This document shows, piece by piece, positions 42,695-52,035 of a stretch of DNA of 64,000 nt (its first letter is position 1; each line of letters starts with the position of its first letter). The notes beneath the pieces are model-generated. The model searched no databases. It saw only the letters and a list, made by a program, of their open reading frames with translations, and had not been told where the DNA came from. Source of the DNA: Archangium violaceum (GTDB lineage Bacteria; Myxococcota; Myxococcia; Myxococcales; Myxococcaceae); assembly GCF_016887565.1 (NCBI RefSeq), contig NZ_CP069396.1, positions 62,001-126,000 on the forward strand, read 5' to 3'. Position numbers and translations under genes: made by a program.

Positions 42695-42876
42695 CTACTT
42701 TGACGCACCTGCGCGGTGACGCATCGACACGGTCCGAGGCAACGAGGGGCTGTAACCGGGTCGATGCGCCATTGGGACAAGACTTCGCTCCACCCACGAG
42801 GCTCGGGAATCCGAGCCTCAGTTGGAAGTCGCCAGCACTGCCGACGACAAGCACTAGATCGCACCTGGCCCCCTCA
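42675..42876 (-). ncRNA. retron msr-msd RNA with a1/a2 repeats
   Basis: Read on the minus strand, the RNA begins with TGAGGGGGCCAGG (a1, 42876-42864) and ends with the exact complement CCTGGCCCCCTCA (a2, 42687-42675), a perfect 13-bp pairing around 176 nt. Inside, a perfect 9-bp hairpin GAGGCTCGG/CCGAGCCTC with a 4-nt loop lies at 42819-42798 (msr-like), enclosed by GACTTC/GAAGTC. A longer stem at 42771-42717 pairs GCATCGAC with GTCGATGC, continued inward by CGGT/ACCG and outward by TGGC/GTCA. That is 16 paired positions with one mismatch and a 21-nt loop, the likely msd. Position directly before the RT is standard. a1 lies within the last codons of the effector gene and a2 within the first codons of the RT gene. 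Confidence 0.82.
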
Positions 42877-44089
42877 ACGCATGTGGATAGTAGAACGGCT
42901 CTCCCGCCTCCGCAACGTCCCTCTGCGATTTTTCAGTGGCCTTGAGCCGCCTGAGCTCCTCCAGGCCCAAGGGGGTCAGATAGGGTCCTGGCGTCAAGAG
43001 GCCATACTGAATTCCGCGTTTGATCGACTGCTCGCATTGAGTGTTGGAGAGGCCCGTGTATTCGCTCATCCTCGCTAGGTTCCGCAGCTTCTTGCTCACG
43101 GCGGCGAGGACGAGGACAATGGCTTGTGTATCAGAACCCGCTCCCTTGATCCAGGAACTGCCAGCCAACTGGGTCTGTCCCAGGAAGGCCAAGCCGAGCC
43201 TAGTGTTTCTGGATGAGAGCTTGAGATCGAAGCAGTCAGAGAGTTCTATTGGGATGGATCGATGCTTGAAGAGGGCGGACCAATTCCCGGTGGACCACAA
43301 GATGCACGGCACATTGTCTGGACATCCGTGCTCGAAGACAATCAAACTAAAGGAGTCCTTGTACCCCAGGGAAGCGTCTGGATGCTTCGTGCGCCGTCCG
43401 AAGGTGCGACACAGCTCCAGGACCTCTTGACGCTTTTCTTGAGACCACCACACGCTGCCTGCCGAGGGCCTGCATTCGAATTTGATTTCACCCAGCCCCT
43501 TGACGCCTTGCCTGATGGCCTGTTCTCCATGGCGGGAGACAGAATAGGCAATCACGGTGATTCGAACGAGACGCCCGGAGATCCAGCTTTTCAGGTGTGG
43601 GTCCCGATTGAGCGCGGCAGCGAACTCCACGATGCGCTCTCCTGAGCCAATCAGGTCGTCTAATATGAAGATCTCGTGGCACTTGACCTTTCTGAGGTCC
43701 GACACGGATGGATGGCTTAGGAATTTCTTGGGATCTTCGCGGGCAATGTTTCTCGCGATATGGGCGAGACGGCCTTCGCTTCCCACTTCATTGCCTGGCG
43801 TCACGGCGCTGGGGGCAGTGCCCATGTCGTCGGGAAAATAATTCATTCCGGAGGGAAGCTCTCGTGCGCAGTATAGAGCAATCTTCCCCTTGAGCTGATT
43901 TCCCGTCTTGATGATCAATCCGATCAGGGACCGCTCGAACTCCGTGTGGGAGACCAACCGGAGGCTATTCAGTAAGAGCACGATCGTCTCAAGCCGATTC
44001 GATGGAAAATGATTCATCATCCATTTGCGGCAGAAGGGGTGTTCGGCGAAGGTCTTCTGGGTCAGCTCTGCTTCTGCGAGAAGAGGCAT
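42854..44089 (-). CDS. retron effector: phosphoribosyltransferase-like protein with winged helix
   Basis: A 411-residue protein. The PRPP-binding fingerprint of type I phosphoribosyltransferases is at residues 139-152 (EIFILDDLIGSGERI: hydrophobic strand, Asp-Asp, then Gly-Ser-Gly). The C-terminal 70 residues (LARMSEYTGLSNTQCEQSIKRGIQYGLLTP then LTPLGLEELRRL) look like a winged helix. Proteins of this combination are known effectors of a retron class, as I recall type III. They are thought to be held inactive by the RT-msDNA complex and released on phage infection. I chose ATG 44089 with GGAGGAG. A -10-like TATAGT (44128-44123) lies upstream. The stop is within the ncRNA region. Confidence 0.78.
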   Translation of the reverse strand: MPLLAEAELTQKTFAEHPFCRKWMMNHFPSNRLETIVLLLNSLRLVSHTEFERSLIGLIIKTGNQLKGKIALYCARELPSGMNYFPDDMGTAPSAVTPGNEVGSEGRLAHIARNIAREDPKKFLSHPSVSDLRKVKCHEIFILDDLIGSGERIVEFAAALNRDPHLKSWISGRLVRITVIAYSVSRHGEQAIRQGVKGLGEIKFECRPSAGSVWWSQEKRQEVLELCRTFGRRTKHPDASLGYKDSFSLIVFEHGCPDNVPCILWSTGNWSALFKHRSIPIELSDCFDLKLSSRNTRLGLAFLGQTQLAGSSWIKGAGSDTQAIVLVLAAVSKKLRNLARMSEYTGLSNTQCEQSIKRGIQYGLLTPGPYLTPLGLEELRRLKATEKSQRDVAEAGEPFYYPHALRGPGAI

Positions 44090-44304
44090 GGAGCGGCTCC
44101 TCCGACTTGAGACTCGCGGCGAACTATAACACACCGGCTGTCTTGAGCCCTTTCCGTCGAGCTGGAGTCCGCAGTGGATGTCAGCTGCCTCGTGCCGGCG
44201 CAAGGGCTCCGCCGTGCGGGCCGTTCATGGCGCGTGGCGTGGGGCGCGTGCTCTCTACCCCCTGAGGAGTTGACGCGTCCCGGATGCGCGGGGATACACG
44301 CGCC

Positions 44305-44478
44305 ATGACGTTGGCATCGGTCGTCGGACAGCCGCGCGCCATTGAAGCGCTCCAGGCGGCGCTTCGCGGTGGCGCGGTCCACGACGCCTACCTGTTCGCG
44401 GGCCTTGAGGGCGTGGGCAAGGAACTGGCCGCGTCCCTCAAGCGGGGGCAGAGCCGAAGCCACAAGAGGCGAGCCTAG
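44305..44478 (+). pseudogene. holB: truncated holB (DNA polymerase III delta' subunit) fragment
   Basis: The ATG at 44305 begins MTLASVVGQPRAIEALQA, LRGGAVHDAYLFAG and LEGVGKELAASL, the N-terminus of the delta' clamp-loader subunit up to and including the P-loop (GLEGVGKE). After that the sequence diverges into KRGQSRSHKRRA and stops at a TAG that forms part of the CTAG target site of the adjacent IS. Only about 45 residues of homology remain, so it is non-functional. A full copy must exist elsewhere in the chromosome. Confidence 0.7.
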
Positions 44479-46211
44479 GAGCGTGTCGGAGAACCCCACC
44501 GCGGAGGGTGGGGTAGAGGGGTGACGCCCCAGGTGGTCCTTCAGAGTGAAGGCGAGTTCTGGTTGAAGCTGGAGGGTGAGCACCAGCGAGACGAAGAAGC
44601 CCGAGCAGAGCGTTCTGTTGGAAGTGCCCGAGGCGCAGAAGCCGCAGAAGCAGGAGGAGACGAAGGGCTCCGCGCGCTTCAACTCGCCGAGGCCGTTGCG
44701 AGAGTGGCAGCCGGAGCAGGGGCAGCTGTTGCCGCAGTACGCGAGGGAGGTACTGGGGGAGGGGCACCTGGCGTGCTTCTTCGTGGAGCTGGTGAAGGTG
44801 CTGGATTTCAGCCCGATTCTGGGGGGCGTACACCAAGGAATGCGGGCAGCCGCCCTACCACCCGGTGATGATGACGTTGCTGCTCATGTACGCCTACGCG
44901 CGAGGCATTACGAGCAGCCGGGAGATTGAGCGGCGGTGCGAGACGGACCTCGCCTTCCGCTACCTGACGGGAGGAGAGAGATCCGACCACGACACGGTAT
45001 GCGCCTTCAGGGTGAGACACCTGGAGGCATTCCGAGCGCTCTTCGTGGACACGCTGCGGGTGGCCAGCCAGTCGGGGCTCAAGAAGGTGGGGCACCTGTC
45101 GGTGGACGGCACGAAGATGAAGGCCAACGCCAGCAAGCACAAGGCCATGAGCTACGGGCGCATGGACGAGGCGATGAAGAAGCTGGACGAGCAGGTGGAG
45201 CGCCTGCTGGCGGAGGCCGAGGAGTTGGATGCACAGGAGGATGAGCGCCACGGCAAGGGACGGCGTGGGGACGAGCTGCCCGAGGAGATGAAGGACCCGA
45301 AGAAGCGCGCCGAGCGGCTGCGGGAGGCGGCGCGGCAGGTGGAGGCGGAGAAGAAGGTGGCGCTGGCGGTGGAGAAGGAGAAGCGGCGGGAGAGAATTGG
45401 CCAGGCGAAGCAGGAGTTGGAGGAGCAGGCCAGGAAGAAGGCCGAGGCCGAGGGGAAGCAGCGCGAGGAGGCAAAACCCTCCGAGAAGGCGCAGTACAAC
45501 TTCACCGACCCCGAGTCGCGCATCATGCCGAAGGGAGGAGCCTTCCAGCAGTCCTACAACGCGCAGGTGGCGGTGGATGCGGACACGCAGTTGGTAGTGG
45601 CGCAGGAGGTTGGGCAGAGCAGCAGCGATGCACGTCAGCTTGCCCCCATGGTGGAGCAGGTAGAGGCCAACACGGGGCTGGTGCCTGAGGAGCTGAGCGC
45701 GGACTCGGGCTACCTGTGCCAGCAGGACATTGAGAAGGTGGAGGACAAGGGCGTGGAGTGCTTCATCGCCACCGGGCGCGACAAGCATGGGGAGGAGGCG
45801 CCACCGGCTCCACGAGGGCGCCCGCCGGCTGGCCTGAGCTTCAAGGAGCGGATGAAGCGCAAGCTGTTGACGAAGCGGGGACGCAAGGCATACGCGCGAC
45901 GCAAGGTGACGGCCGAGCCAGTGATTGGGCAGGTGAAGAACACAGTCCTGCCTCGCTTCTCGCTGCGGGGCCTGCTGAAGGTGCAAGGCGAATTCTCGCT
46001 GGCGTGCGCCGTCCACAACCTCAAGAAGATGTGGAAGCAGGGTTGGGAGCTGCCCAGCCTGGCCGCGCAGGCCGCGTAGCGGCGAGGTCGCCGCGAGGCG
46101 GCACGACGAGTGGTCGCTTCGTCCTCCCCCTATGAGCTCTGGGCCTGTGGCGCCATATGGCGCCTGCTATGCGCCACTGTCCCTCTGGCCGATTCCCCGA
46201 CACGCTCCTAG
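44475..46211 (+). mobile_element. IS1182-type insertion sequence with CTAG target duplication
   Basis: The element proper spans about 44479-46207. The ends are inverted repeats: GAGCGTGTCGGAGAA on the left and, inverted, GAGCGTGTCGGGGAA on the right. CTAG is present on both sides (44475-44478 and 46208-46211), fitting a palindromic 4-bp target duplication. The interior is one transposase gene, frameshifted. A perfect 16-bp palindrome GGCGCCATATGGCGCC lies near the right end (46149-46164). Confidence 0.85.
44576..46079 (+). pseudogene. IS1182-family DDE transposase, frameshifted at a G6 run
   Basis: A GTG at 44576 opens the N-terminal part (FNSPRPLREWQPEQGQL, LGEGHLACFFVELVKVLDFSPIL). At the six-G run 44821-44826 the frame must lose one G to continue as YTKECGQPPYHPVMM and then LLMYAYARGITSSREIERR, the DUF772-like region. 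The catalytic triad is visible in LSVDGTKMKANAS (Asp), SADSGYLCQQ (Asp) and AEPVIGQVKN (Glu). The shift needed is +1, which is not the common programmed -1 type, so a disabling indel or a sequencing homopolymer error is more likely than regulated frameshifting. Confidence 0.85.
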
Positions 46212-46226
46212 GAGCTTGGACGCCCG

Positions 46227-46829
46227 TCACCAGGCCGGGATGATCTCTCCCGTCCTGAACCCCTCGACACCGCGGGCGTAGGCGGCGCCAATCGTTCGCA
46301 TCGGAGTCGGAAGCCGGCCGGGGTTGAGGTGTCCGAAGTGCTCGGCGCTGTCCTCGGCCATTCCGGGGCTCACGGCGTTGATCCGTATGCGCTGTCCGAA
46401 CTCGAGGGCCGAAGCGCGAACGAAGCCCTCGATTCCACCGTTCGCTACCGCGAAGGTCACGGTGCCGGGGATCGGATCATTCAACAGATACCCCGACGTC
46501 AGCGTGAAGGACCCGCCCTCGCGCACATACGAGCGCCCCAGCAGGACGAGCCGGATCTGCCCCAGCAACTTGCCGTGGACGCCGCGGACGAGCTCGTCCT
46601 CGGTCATCGTCTCGAGCGAGCCGAACCGGGCGTTGCCCGCGGCCGAGACGAGTGCGTCGAATGGACCCACCTGCCGGAACATCTGCTGGACCGAATCGGC
46701 GGACTCGATGTCGACCCGGAGCGCTCCGCTCGTCCGCCCCGCGGTGATGATTTCATGGCGCCCGGACGACAATGCCGCCACCACCGCCCGCCCGATCGTC
46801 CCTTCGCCTCCAACGACGATGATCCTCAT
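46227..46829 (-). CDS. short-chain dehydrogenase-like protein
   Basis: A 200-residue Rossmann protein with RIIVVGGEGTIGRAVV (cofactor motif G-x-x-G-x-x-G) at the N-terminus, VDIESADS, and SAAGNARFG at the N-A-G position. The catalytic Y-x-x-x-K is absent; GYLLND occupies the site, as in short 'atypical' SDRs annotated as short-chain dehydrogenases. The ATG at 46829 follows GGGGAGAGCC. It is divergent from a LysR gene, the classic arrangement for LysR-regulated targets. Confidence 0.8.
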   Translation of the reverse strand: MRIIVVGGEGTIGRAVVAALSSGRHEIITAGRTSGALRVDIESADSVQQMFRQVGPFDALVSAAGNARFGSLETMTEDELVRGVHGKLLGQIRLVLLGRSYVREGGSFTLTSGYLLNDPIPGTVTFAVANGGIEGFVRASALEFGQRIRINAVSPGMAEDSAEHFGHLNPGRLPTPMRTIGAAYARGVEGFRTGEIIPAW

Positions 46830-46935
46830 GTGGCTCTCCCCGTGCTGGCCGTCCCCGTCTCCACGAAGCGCGGTCTCTGGACGGCATGGAGGTCGAGCAT
46901 GGAGAGCCCCGCTGGCGTAGAGTAGGGCCCCACAC

Positions 46936-47877
46936 GTGAACAGACTGTCCACCAAGGGAAACAGAGGCAGCGTCCTCGTACCGGAGATTCACGAGCTTCG
47001 TGCCTTCGTGTCGGTCGCACGCGACGGGTCGTTCACCGCCGCGGCCGCCGCACTGGACATGCCGAAGTCCACGCTGTCCAAGCGCATCACCGCCCTGGAA
47101 GAGCGCCTGGGCGTGGTCCTGTTCCGGCGAACGACGCGAGCCGTCCGCCTCACCTCCACGGGGCAGCTCTATCTGCAAAGCGCCACCCGGATCCTCGCCG
47201 ACCTGGAGGACGCGGGCCGCGCGCTGCGCGACCTCGACGACTCGCCGCGAGGCCTCGTGCGGATCACGACTCCCGCGCTCGTCGGCGAACGGCTGGTCGC
47301 GCCAGCGCTCCTGGAGCTGCTCCGGCGCGCGCCCGAGCTCTCACTCGAGCTGGTGGCGACGGATCGGCTGGTGAATCTGATCGACGAGGGTTTCGATCTC
47401 GCGATTCGCGCGGGCGTCCTCGCCGACAGCTCCCTGATTGCTCGGCGGCTCCGGCCCTGGAACAACGTGCTCTGCGCGAGCCGCGACTATGTGGAAGCGA
47501 GGGGCCGGCCGCGCGATCCTGTCGAGCTGGGTGACCACTCCTGCATCGTCTTCCAGAACTGCGAAGGGGGCACGCTGTGGACGCTCGAGAAGGGGCGCCG
47601 TCGCGTCCAGGTTCCGGTCTCCGGGCGGTATGCGGCGAACACCCAGGAGCTCGCGCTGGGAGCGGCACGGGCCGGGCTCGGCATTGCCCGGCTCTCGGAG
47701 TTCGTCGTCGAGGATGACCTTCGCGCCGGGCGTCTCGTCCCCATCCTCCCGGAGTGGGTCGCCCGCGCTGGAGACCTGCACCTCGTCTATCCGACGCGGC
47801 GGCATCTGGGCTCTGGCGTCCGCGCGGTCATGGAGGAGCTCGTCAACCGGCTCGCCATGAGACCCCTGTCCGAGTAG
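46936..47877 (+). CDS. LysR-family regulator
   Basis: A 313-residue regulator. The winged helix lies at about residues 20-75 (HELRAFVSVARDGSFTAAAAALDMPKSTLSKRITALEERLGVVLF). The effector domain follows. The start is either the GTG at 46936 or a later codon, since homology begins near residue 17. It is 106 bp from the divergent dehydrogenase-like gene and most likely controls it. Confidence 0.88.
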   Translation: MNRLSTKGNRGSVLVPEIHELRAFVSVARDGSFTAAAAALDMPKSTLSKRITALEERLGVVLFRRTTRAVRLTSTGQLYLQSATRILADLEDAGRALRDLDDSPRGLVRITTPALVGERLVAPALLELLRRAPELSLELVATDRLVNLIDEGFDLAIRAGVLADSSLIARRLRPWNNVLCASRDYVEARGRPRDPVELGDHSCIVFQNCEGGTLWTLEKGRRRVQVPVSGRYAANTQELALGAARAGLGIARLSEFVVEDDLRAGRLVPILPEWVARAGDLHLVYPTRRHLGSGVRAVMEELVNRLAMRPLSE

Positions 47878-47891
47878 CCAGGACGTCGTGT

Positions 47892-48860
47892 TCAAGCTTC
47901 GGAGTCACGACGCGCTCGTCGCTCGCCGCCGTTTGACGAGGACTCGCGCGTCAGTGCGATGACGAAGTCCAGGAAGGCGCGGACCCTGGCCGACATGAAT
48001 TGTGCGGAGTGATGGTACGCGTAGAGCGGATACGTTTCCTCGGCCCACTCCGGGAGCACTTGAACGAGCCGTCCGTCGGCCACGAGGTCGCGCGCGTAGA
48101 GCTCGATCAACTGCGCGATTCCCTGCCCCCCGAGACACGCCGCGAGCAGCGGACCGCCTCCGTTCACCATCAGCTGTCCAGACACGTTCACGGGGAGGGT
48201 CTTCCTCCCGCGCACGAACTCCCATCCGAAGTGGCTTCCCGTGGAGGGATCTCGCATCAGGACACACCGATGCTTCTCGAGGTCGCGCGGATGGCGTGGC
48301 AGCCCGTGACGCGCGATGTACGCGGGCGATGCGCAGGTGATGATGCGCGTGCGCATGAGCAGGCGAGCCTTCAGCGCTGACGGTTCCGGCTGACCAAACC
48401 GGATGGCGACGTCGAAGCCTTCGCCGACCAGATCGCCCATTCGATCGCGTATCGCGATCTCCACGAAGAGGTCGGGGTGCTGCGCGAGGAACGGCTCCAG
48501 GCGAGGCGTCAGCACGAATTGCCCGATGCTCTCGTCGACGTTCACGCGCAGGCGGCCGCGAACCCTGGCCGATGAGCCCCCCGCCTCGATCGTCGCGGCC
48601 TCGATGGCCTCCAGGTGGGGCGCGACCGACTCGTAGAAGCGACGGCCTTCATCGGTCAGCGAGATGGAGCGCGCGGTGCGATGGAACATGCGTACGCCGA
48701 TTCGGCTCTCGAGGCGCGCGACAGCACGACTGACCGCGGATTGCGTCAGGCCGAGCGCCTCGCCCGCGCGCACGAAGCTCCCGGCCTCGACGACCGCGCG
48801 CAGCATGCCGAGCTCGTCCAGCGAATGCCTGTCGAAACCACGAGACCTACTCTTGTTCAT
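47892..48860 (-). CDS. LysR-family regulator
   Basis: A 322-residue regulator with a winged helix at about 14-70 ([45 protein letters not shown]) and a standard C-terminal effector domain. The ATG at 48860 is chosen by homology. It is divergent from the epimerase-like gene at 48969 (108 bp apart), its probable target, and convergent with the preceding LysR gene, 14 bp apart. Confidence 0.9.
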   Translation of the reverse strand: MNKSRSRGFDRHSLDELGMLRAVVEAGSFVRAGEALGLTQSAVSRAVARLESRIGVRMFHRTARSISLTDEGRRFYESVAPHLEAIEAATIEAGGSSARVRGRLRVNVDESIGQFVLTPRLEPFLAQHPDLFVEIAIRDRMGDLVGEGFDVAIRFGQPEPSALKARLLMRTRIITCASPAYIARHGLPRHPRDLEKHRCVLMRDPSTGSHFGWEFVRGRKTLPVNVSGQLMVNGGGPLLAACLGGQGIAQLIELYARDLVADGRLVQVLPEWAEETYPLYAYHHSAQFMSARVRAFLDFVIALTRESSSNGGERRARRDSEA

Positions 48861-48968
48861 GCTCAGGCTTCCAAGGATGCACGTGCGGAAGGCTCGGCGC
48901 AGCCTCAATATGGGTCCCCGACAAGAGCCGCGGCATCGCGGCGGCTCGATTCCACCAGGAGATCCATC

Positions 48969-49865
48969 ATGCGTGTTTTCGTCACCGGCGCCACGGGCTT
49001 CATCGGCTCCGCCATCGTTCAGGAACTCATCGGCGCGGGCCATCGGGTGCTCGGCCTGGCTCGCTCGGATGCGGCTGCGAGGTCGCTCGCCGCCGCCGGT
49101 GCCGAGCCGCATCGGGGCGCGCTCGAGGATGCCGATAGCCTGAGACGTGGAGTGGCTGCATCGGATGGCGTCATCCACACGGCCTTCATTCACGACTTCT
49201 CGAACATCGCGGCCTCCGGCGAGACGGACCGGCTCGCGATCGAGGCGCTCGGCGGAGCCCTCGCGGGCTCTGACCGGCCCTTTGTCGTCACCTCGGCGCT
49301 CGCGCTCCTCGCGCAGGGCCGGGTGGGCACCGAAGAAGACGCGCCCGATCTCAGCTCCAGTGGTACGCACCGGATTGCCTCGGAACGTGCCGCGCTCTCG
49401 CTGGCGTCGCGTGGCGTGCGCGTGTCGGTGGTGCGCCTCCCACCGTCGGTGCACGGAGACGGTGATCACGGCTTCGTTCCCGCCCTCATCCGCATCGCGC
49501 GTGAGAAGGGGGTCTCGGCGTACGTAGGCGACGGGCGCAACCGATGGTCCGCGGTGCATCGGCTCGATGTCGCGCGGCTCTACAGGCTGGCGCTCGAGCA
49601 GGGTCCCGCGGGGGCCACGTTTCACGGGGTCGTCGACGAGGGCGTGCCGACCCGAGACATCGCGGACGTCATCGGCCGACGCTTGAACGTGCCGGTCGTC
49701 TCGAAATCACCCGGGGAAGCAGCAGCGCACTTCGCCTGGCTCGCGCGCTTCTTCGCGAACGACATGGCGGCCTCGAGCACGCGAACGCAGGCCCAGCTTG
49801 GATGGCGCCCACACCAGCCTGGGCTCATCGCCGATCTCGAGCGGGGCCGCTATTTCGAGACCTGA
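48969..49865 (+). CDS. NAD(P)-dependent epimerase/dehydratase-like protein
   Basis: A 298-residue extended SDR. The motif [16 protein letters not shown] marks the cofactor site; HTAFIHDF follows the fourth strand. The catalytic Tyr-x-x-x-Lys is replaced by THRIASER, so the reaction may differ from sugar epimerases; it resembles proteins annotated as SDR a5-type oxidoreductases. The ATG at 48969 follows CAGGAGATCC. Probably controlled by the divergent LysR protein. Confidence 0.85.
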   Translation: MRVFVTGATGFIGSAIVQELIGAGHRVLGLARSDAAARSLAAAGAEPHRGALEDADSLRRGVAASDGVIHTAFIHDFSNIAASGETDRLAIEALGGALAGSDRPFVVTSALALLAQGRVGTEEDAPDLSSSGTHRIASERAALSLASRGVRVSVVRLPPSVHGDGDHGFVPALIRIAREKGVSAYVGDGRNRWSAVHRLDVARLYRLALEQGPAGATFHGVVDEGVPTRDIADVIGRRLNVPVVSKSPGEAAAHFAWLARFFANDMAASSTRTQAQLGWRPHQPGLIADLERGRYFET

Positions 49866-49899
49866 AGAAGGTGAAGGCGGAGGGAGCACGGGCGGAGGC

Positions 49900-50802
49900 T
49901 CAGCGGCGTGGGAGGATGTCTCGCGTCATGTCGATGAAAGCGCGCAGCGGGCGGGAGGCTCGCGTCCGGTTCGGAAAGTACAGGAAGAGACCCGGCACGG
50001 TGGGCGCCCAATCTTCCAGCACGGGCCGTAGCGCACCGGTGCGCAGCCTGGGTGCGGCCTGGGGCTCGGCCACGTAGGCGAGGCCCAGGCCCGCGGCGGC
50101 CATGCTCAGGAGCAGCGGCGCGTGGTCCGAGGCGAGTGGCCCCTTCACCGGCACGCTGAGCTCCCGCCGCCCCTGCTCGAATTCCCAGTGGTACGGCAGC
50201 CCTGTCGAGGGCGAGCGGTAACCCAGGCAGGCGTGGTTCGCCAGGTCCTTCGGCCGCCGTGGAGTCCCGTGCCGCTCGAAGTACGAGGGTGCTCCCACGA
50301 CGAGGAACCGGAAGGCAGGCGTGAGGCGTACCTGGACCATGTCACGCTCCACCGCCTCTGACAGACGGATGCCCGCGTCGAAGCCTTCCTCGACGATGTT
50401 GACGAACTGGTCCTGCACGGACACGTCGACGTGGACGTGCGGATGGACCTCGAGGAATTTCGTCAACACGGGCTCGACCACGAGCGGCAGCGAGAACGCG
50501 GGCACTGACAGGCGAAGCGAGCCCGTGAGCTGCGTGGTGTCGGCGGACAGGTGCTCGAGCGCCGCCAGCGCTGACTGGAGACCCGGCGCGGCGTCTTCCA
50601 CGAGCCGGCGCCCGGCCTCGGTGAGCGACACGCTGCGCGTGGTGCGGGCGAGCAGCGCTTGTCCCAGCTTCTGCTCCAACTGGCGGACGGCCTGACTCAC
50701 CGCGGAGGAGGAGACCCCGAGCTCCTTGGCGGCCTGGGTGAAGCTGCGACGCCGGGCGACGGTGACGAACACGGCCAGGGCATTGAGGGGCGTGAGGGCC
50801 AT
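49900..50802 (-). CDS. LysR-family regulator
   Basis: A 300-residue regulator with the winged helix at about 4-60 (LNALAVFVTVARRRSFTQAAKELGVSSSAVSQAVRQLEQKLGQALL). It is divergent from the aldo/keto reductase gene at 50894; the 91-bp gap contains a repeated TCTAA motif (two TCTAAGA/TCTAAAGA copies near 50805-50820) that may be part of its binding site. The third LysR gene in 4 kb, all next to oxidoreductases. Confidence 0.9.
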   Translation of the reverse strand: MALTPLNALAVFVTVARRRSFTQAAKELGVSSSAVSQAVRQLEQKLGQALLARTTRSVSLTEAGRRLVEDAAPGLQSALAALEHLSADTTQLTGSLRLSVPAFSLPLVVEPVLTKFLEVHPHVHVDVSVQDQFVNIVEEGFDAGIRLSEAVERDMVQVRLTPAFRFLVVGAPSYFERHGTPRRPKDLANHACLGYRSPSTGLPYHWEFEQGRRELSVPVKGPLASDHAPLLLSMAAAGLGLAYVAEPQAAPRLRTGALRPVLEDWAPTVPGLFLYFPNRTRASRPLRAFIDMTRDILPRR

Positions 50803-50893
50803 TTCTAAGAGATTCTAAAGAGTGTGTGCGGATTTCGCGTCTTCATTCCGTGGCTCCTGGAAGGCAGTTTGAAGCCATCCACGGGAGAGACAC

Positions 50894-52012
50894 ATGACGA
50901 CGACACCTCGAATCGACTCGCTGGCGCAGTATCACCTGCTGGGCCGCAGCGGCCTGCGCGTGAGCCCGCTGTGCCTGGGCACCATGACCTTCGGCACCGA
51001 GTGGGGCTGGGGCAGCCCGAAGGAAACGGCCCACCGCATCCTGGCGCGCTACCTGGAGGCGGGCGGTAACTTCCTGGACACGGCGGACGGCTACACGGGC
51101 GGCACCAGCGAGCAGCTCATCGGCGAGTACTTCGCGCGACACGGCGGGCGGGACGGCGTGGTCATCGCGACGAAGTTCACCGTCAACACCTCGCCGGGGG
51201 ACCCCAACGCGGGTGGCAATGGCCGCAAGAACATCTACCGCGCGCTGGAGGGCTCGCTGCGACGGCTGAAGACGGACTACGTGGACCTCTACTGGCTGCA
51301 TGCGTGGGACGGCCTCACGCCCGTGGAGGAGGTGATGCACACGCTCACCGACCTCGTGCGCGAGGGCAAGGTCCGCTACATCGGCCTGTCCGACGTGCCG
51401 GCCTGGTACTTCGCTCGCGCGCAGACGCTCGCGGAGCGCGAGGGCCTGGAGCGCATCGCGGCGCTGCAGCTGGAGTACTCGCTCGTCGAGCGCAACATTG
51501 AGCGCGAGCACATCCCAGCGGCACTGGCGCTCGGAGCGGCCATCACTCCCTGGAGCCCGCTGGCGTCGGGGTTGCTGTCGGGCAAGTACACGCGCGAGGG
51601 CGTGGGGGCGAAGGGGGACGGCCGGCTCCCCTCCATTTCCACTTCCGGCAACCCGGGGTTCCTCAAGCTCTTCACCGAGCGCAACTGGTCCATCGTCGAC
51701 GCGCTCAAGGACGTGGCCCGTCAGCTGGATCGGCCTCCGGCACAGGTGGCTCTCGCGTGGGTGACGCGCCGGCCCGGCGTGGCCTCCACCATCATCGGCG
51801 CGACGCGGCTGGAGCAGCTCGAGACCAACCTGCGCGCCCTCGACGTGGAGATTCCGGCCCCGCTCGCCGAGCGCCTGGAGGCCGCCAGCCGCCCCGAGCT
51901 CGTCCACCCGTACCACTTCTTCGAGGAGGCCTTCTTCACCGGCGGCATGTTCACGGGAGGCACGACGGTCCGGCCCGAGCCCACGTGGTTCCGGCCGAGC
52001 CCGGGTCGGTAG
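50894..52012 (+). CDS. aldo/keto reductase
   Basis: A 372-residue NADPH-dependent oxidoreductase. The catalytic tetrad is visible: Asp and Tyr in FLDTADGYTGG, Lys in VIATKFT and His in DLYWLHAWDG. The cofactor-binding GATRLEQLETNL lies near the C-terminus. It reduces aldehydes or ketones; the subfamily resembles the YajO/Tas group. The ATG at 50894 follows GAGAGAC. Expected to be under the divergent LysR regulator. Confidence 0.92.
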   Translation: MTTTPRIDSLAQYHLLGRSGLRVSPLCLGTMTFGTEWGWGSPKETAHRILARYLEAGGNFLDTADGYTGGTSEQLIGEYFARHGGRDGVVIATKFTVNTSPGDPNAGGNGRKNIYRALEGSLRRLKTDYVDLYWLHAWDGLTPVEEVMHTLTDLVREGKVRYIGLSDVPAWYFARAQTLAEREGLERIAALQLEYSLVERNIEREHIPAALALGAAITPWSPLASGLLSGKYTREGVGAKGDGRLPSISTSGNPGFLKLFTERNWSIVDALKDVARQLDRPPAQVALAWVTRRPGVASTIIGATRLEQLETNLRALDVEIPAPLAERLEAASRPELVHPYHFFEEAFFTGGMFTGGTTVRPEPTWFRPSPGR

Positions 52013-52035
52013 GGCGCGAGGGGGTCGATATTCGC

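Noticed and set aside
44821-44826. Programmed -1 frameshifting in the transposase
   Set aside because: The frames require a +1 change, so a normal -1 slip on the G run would not join them.
44865-46079. Reading the second transposase frame alone as a complete gene
   Set aside because: The N-terminal family signature is present in the preceding frame and joins at the six-G run, so the gene is frameshifted rather than short.
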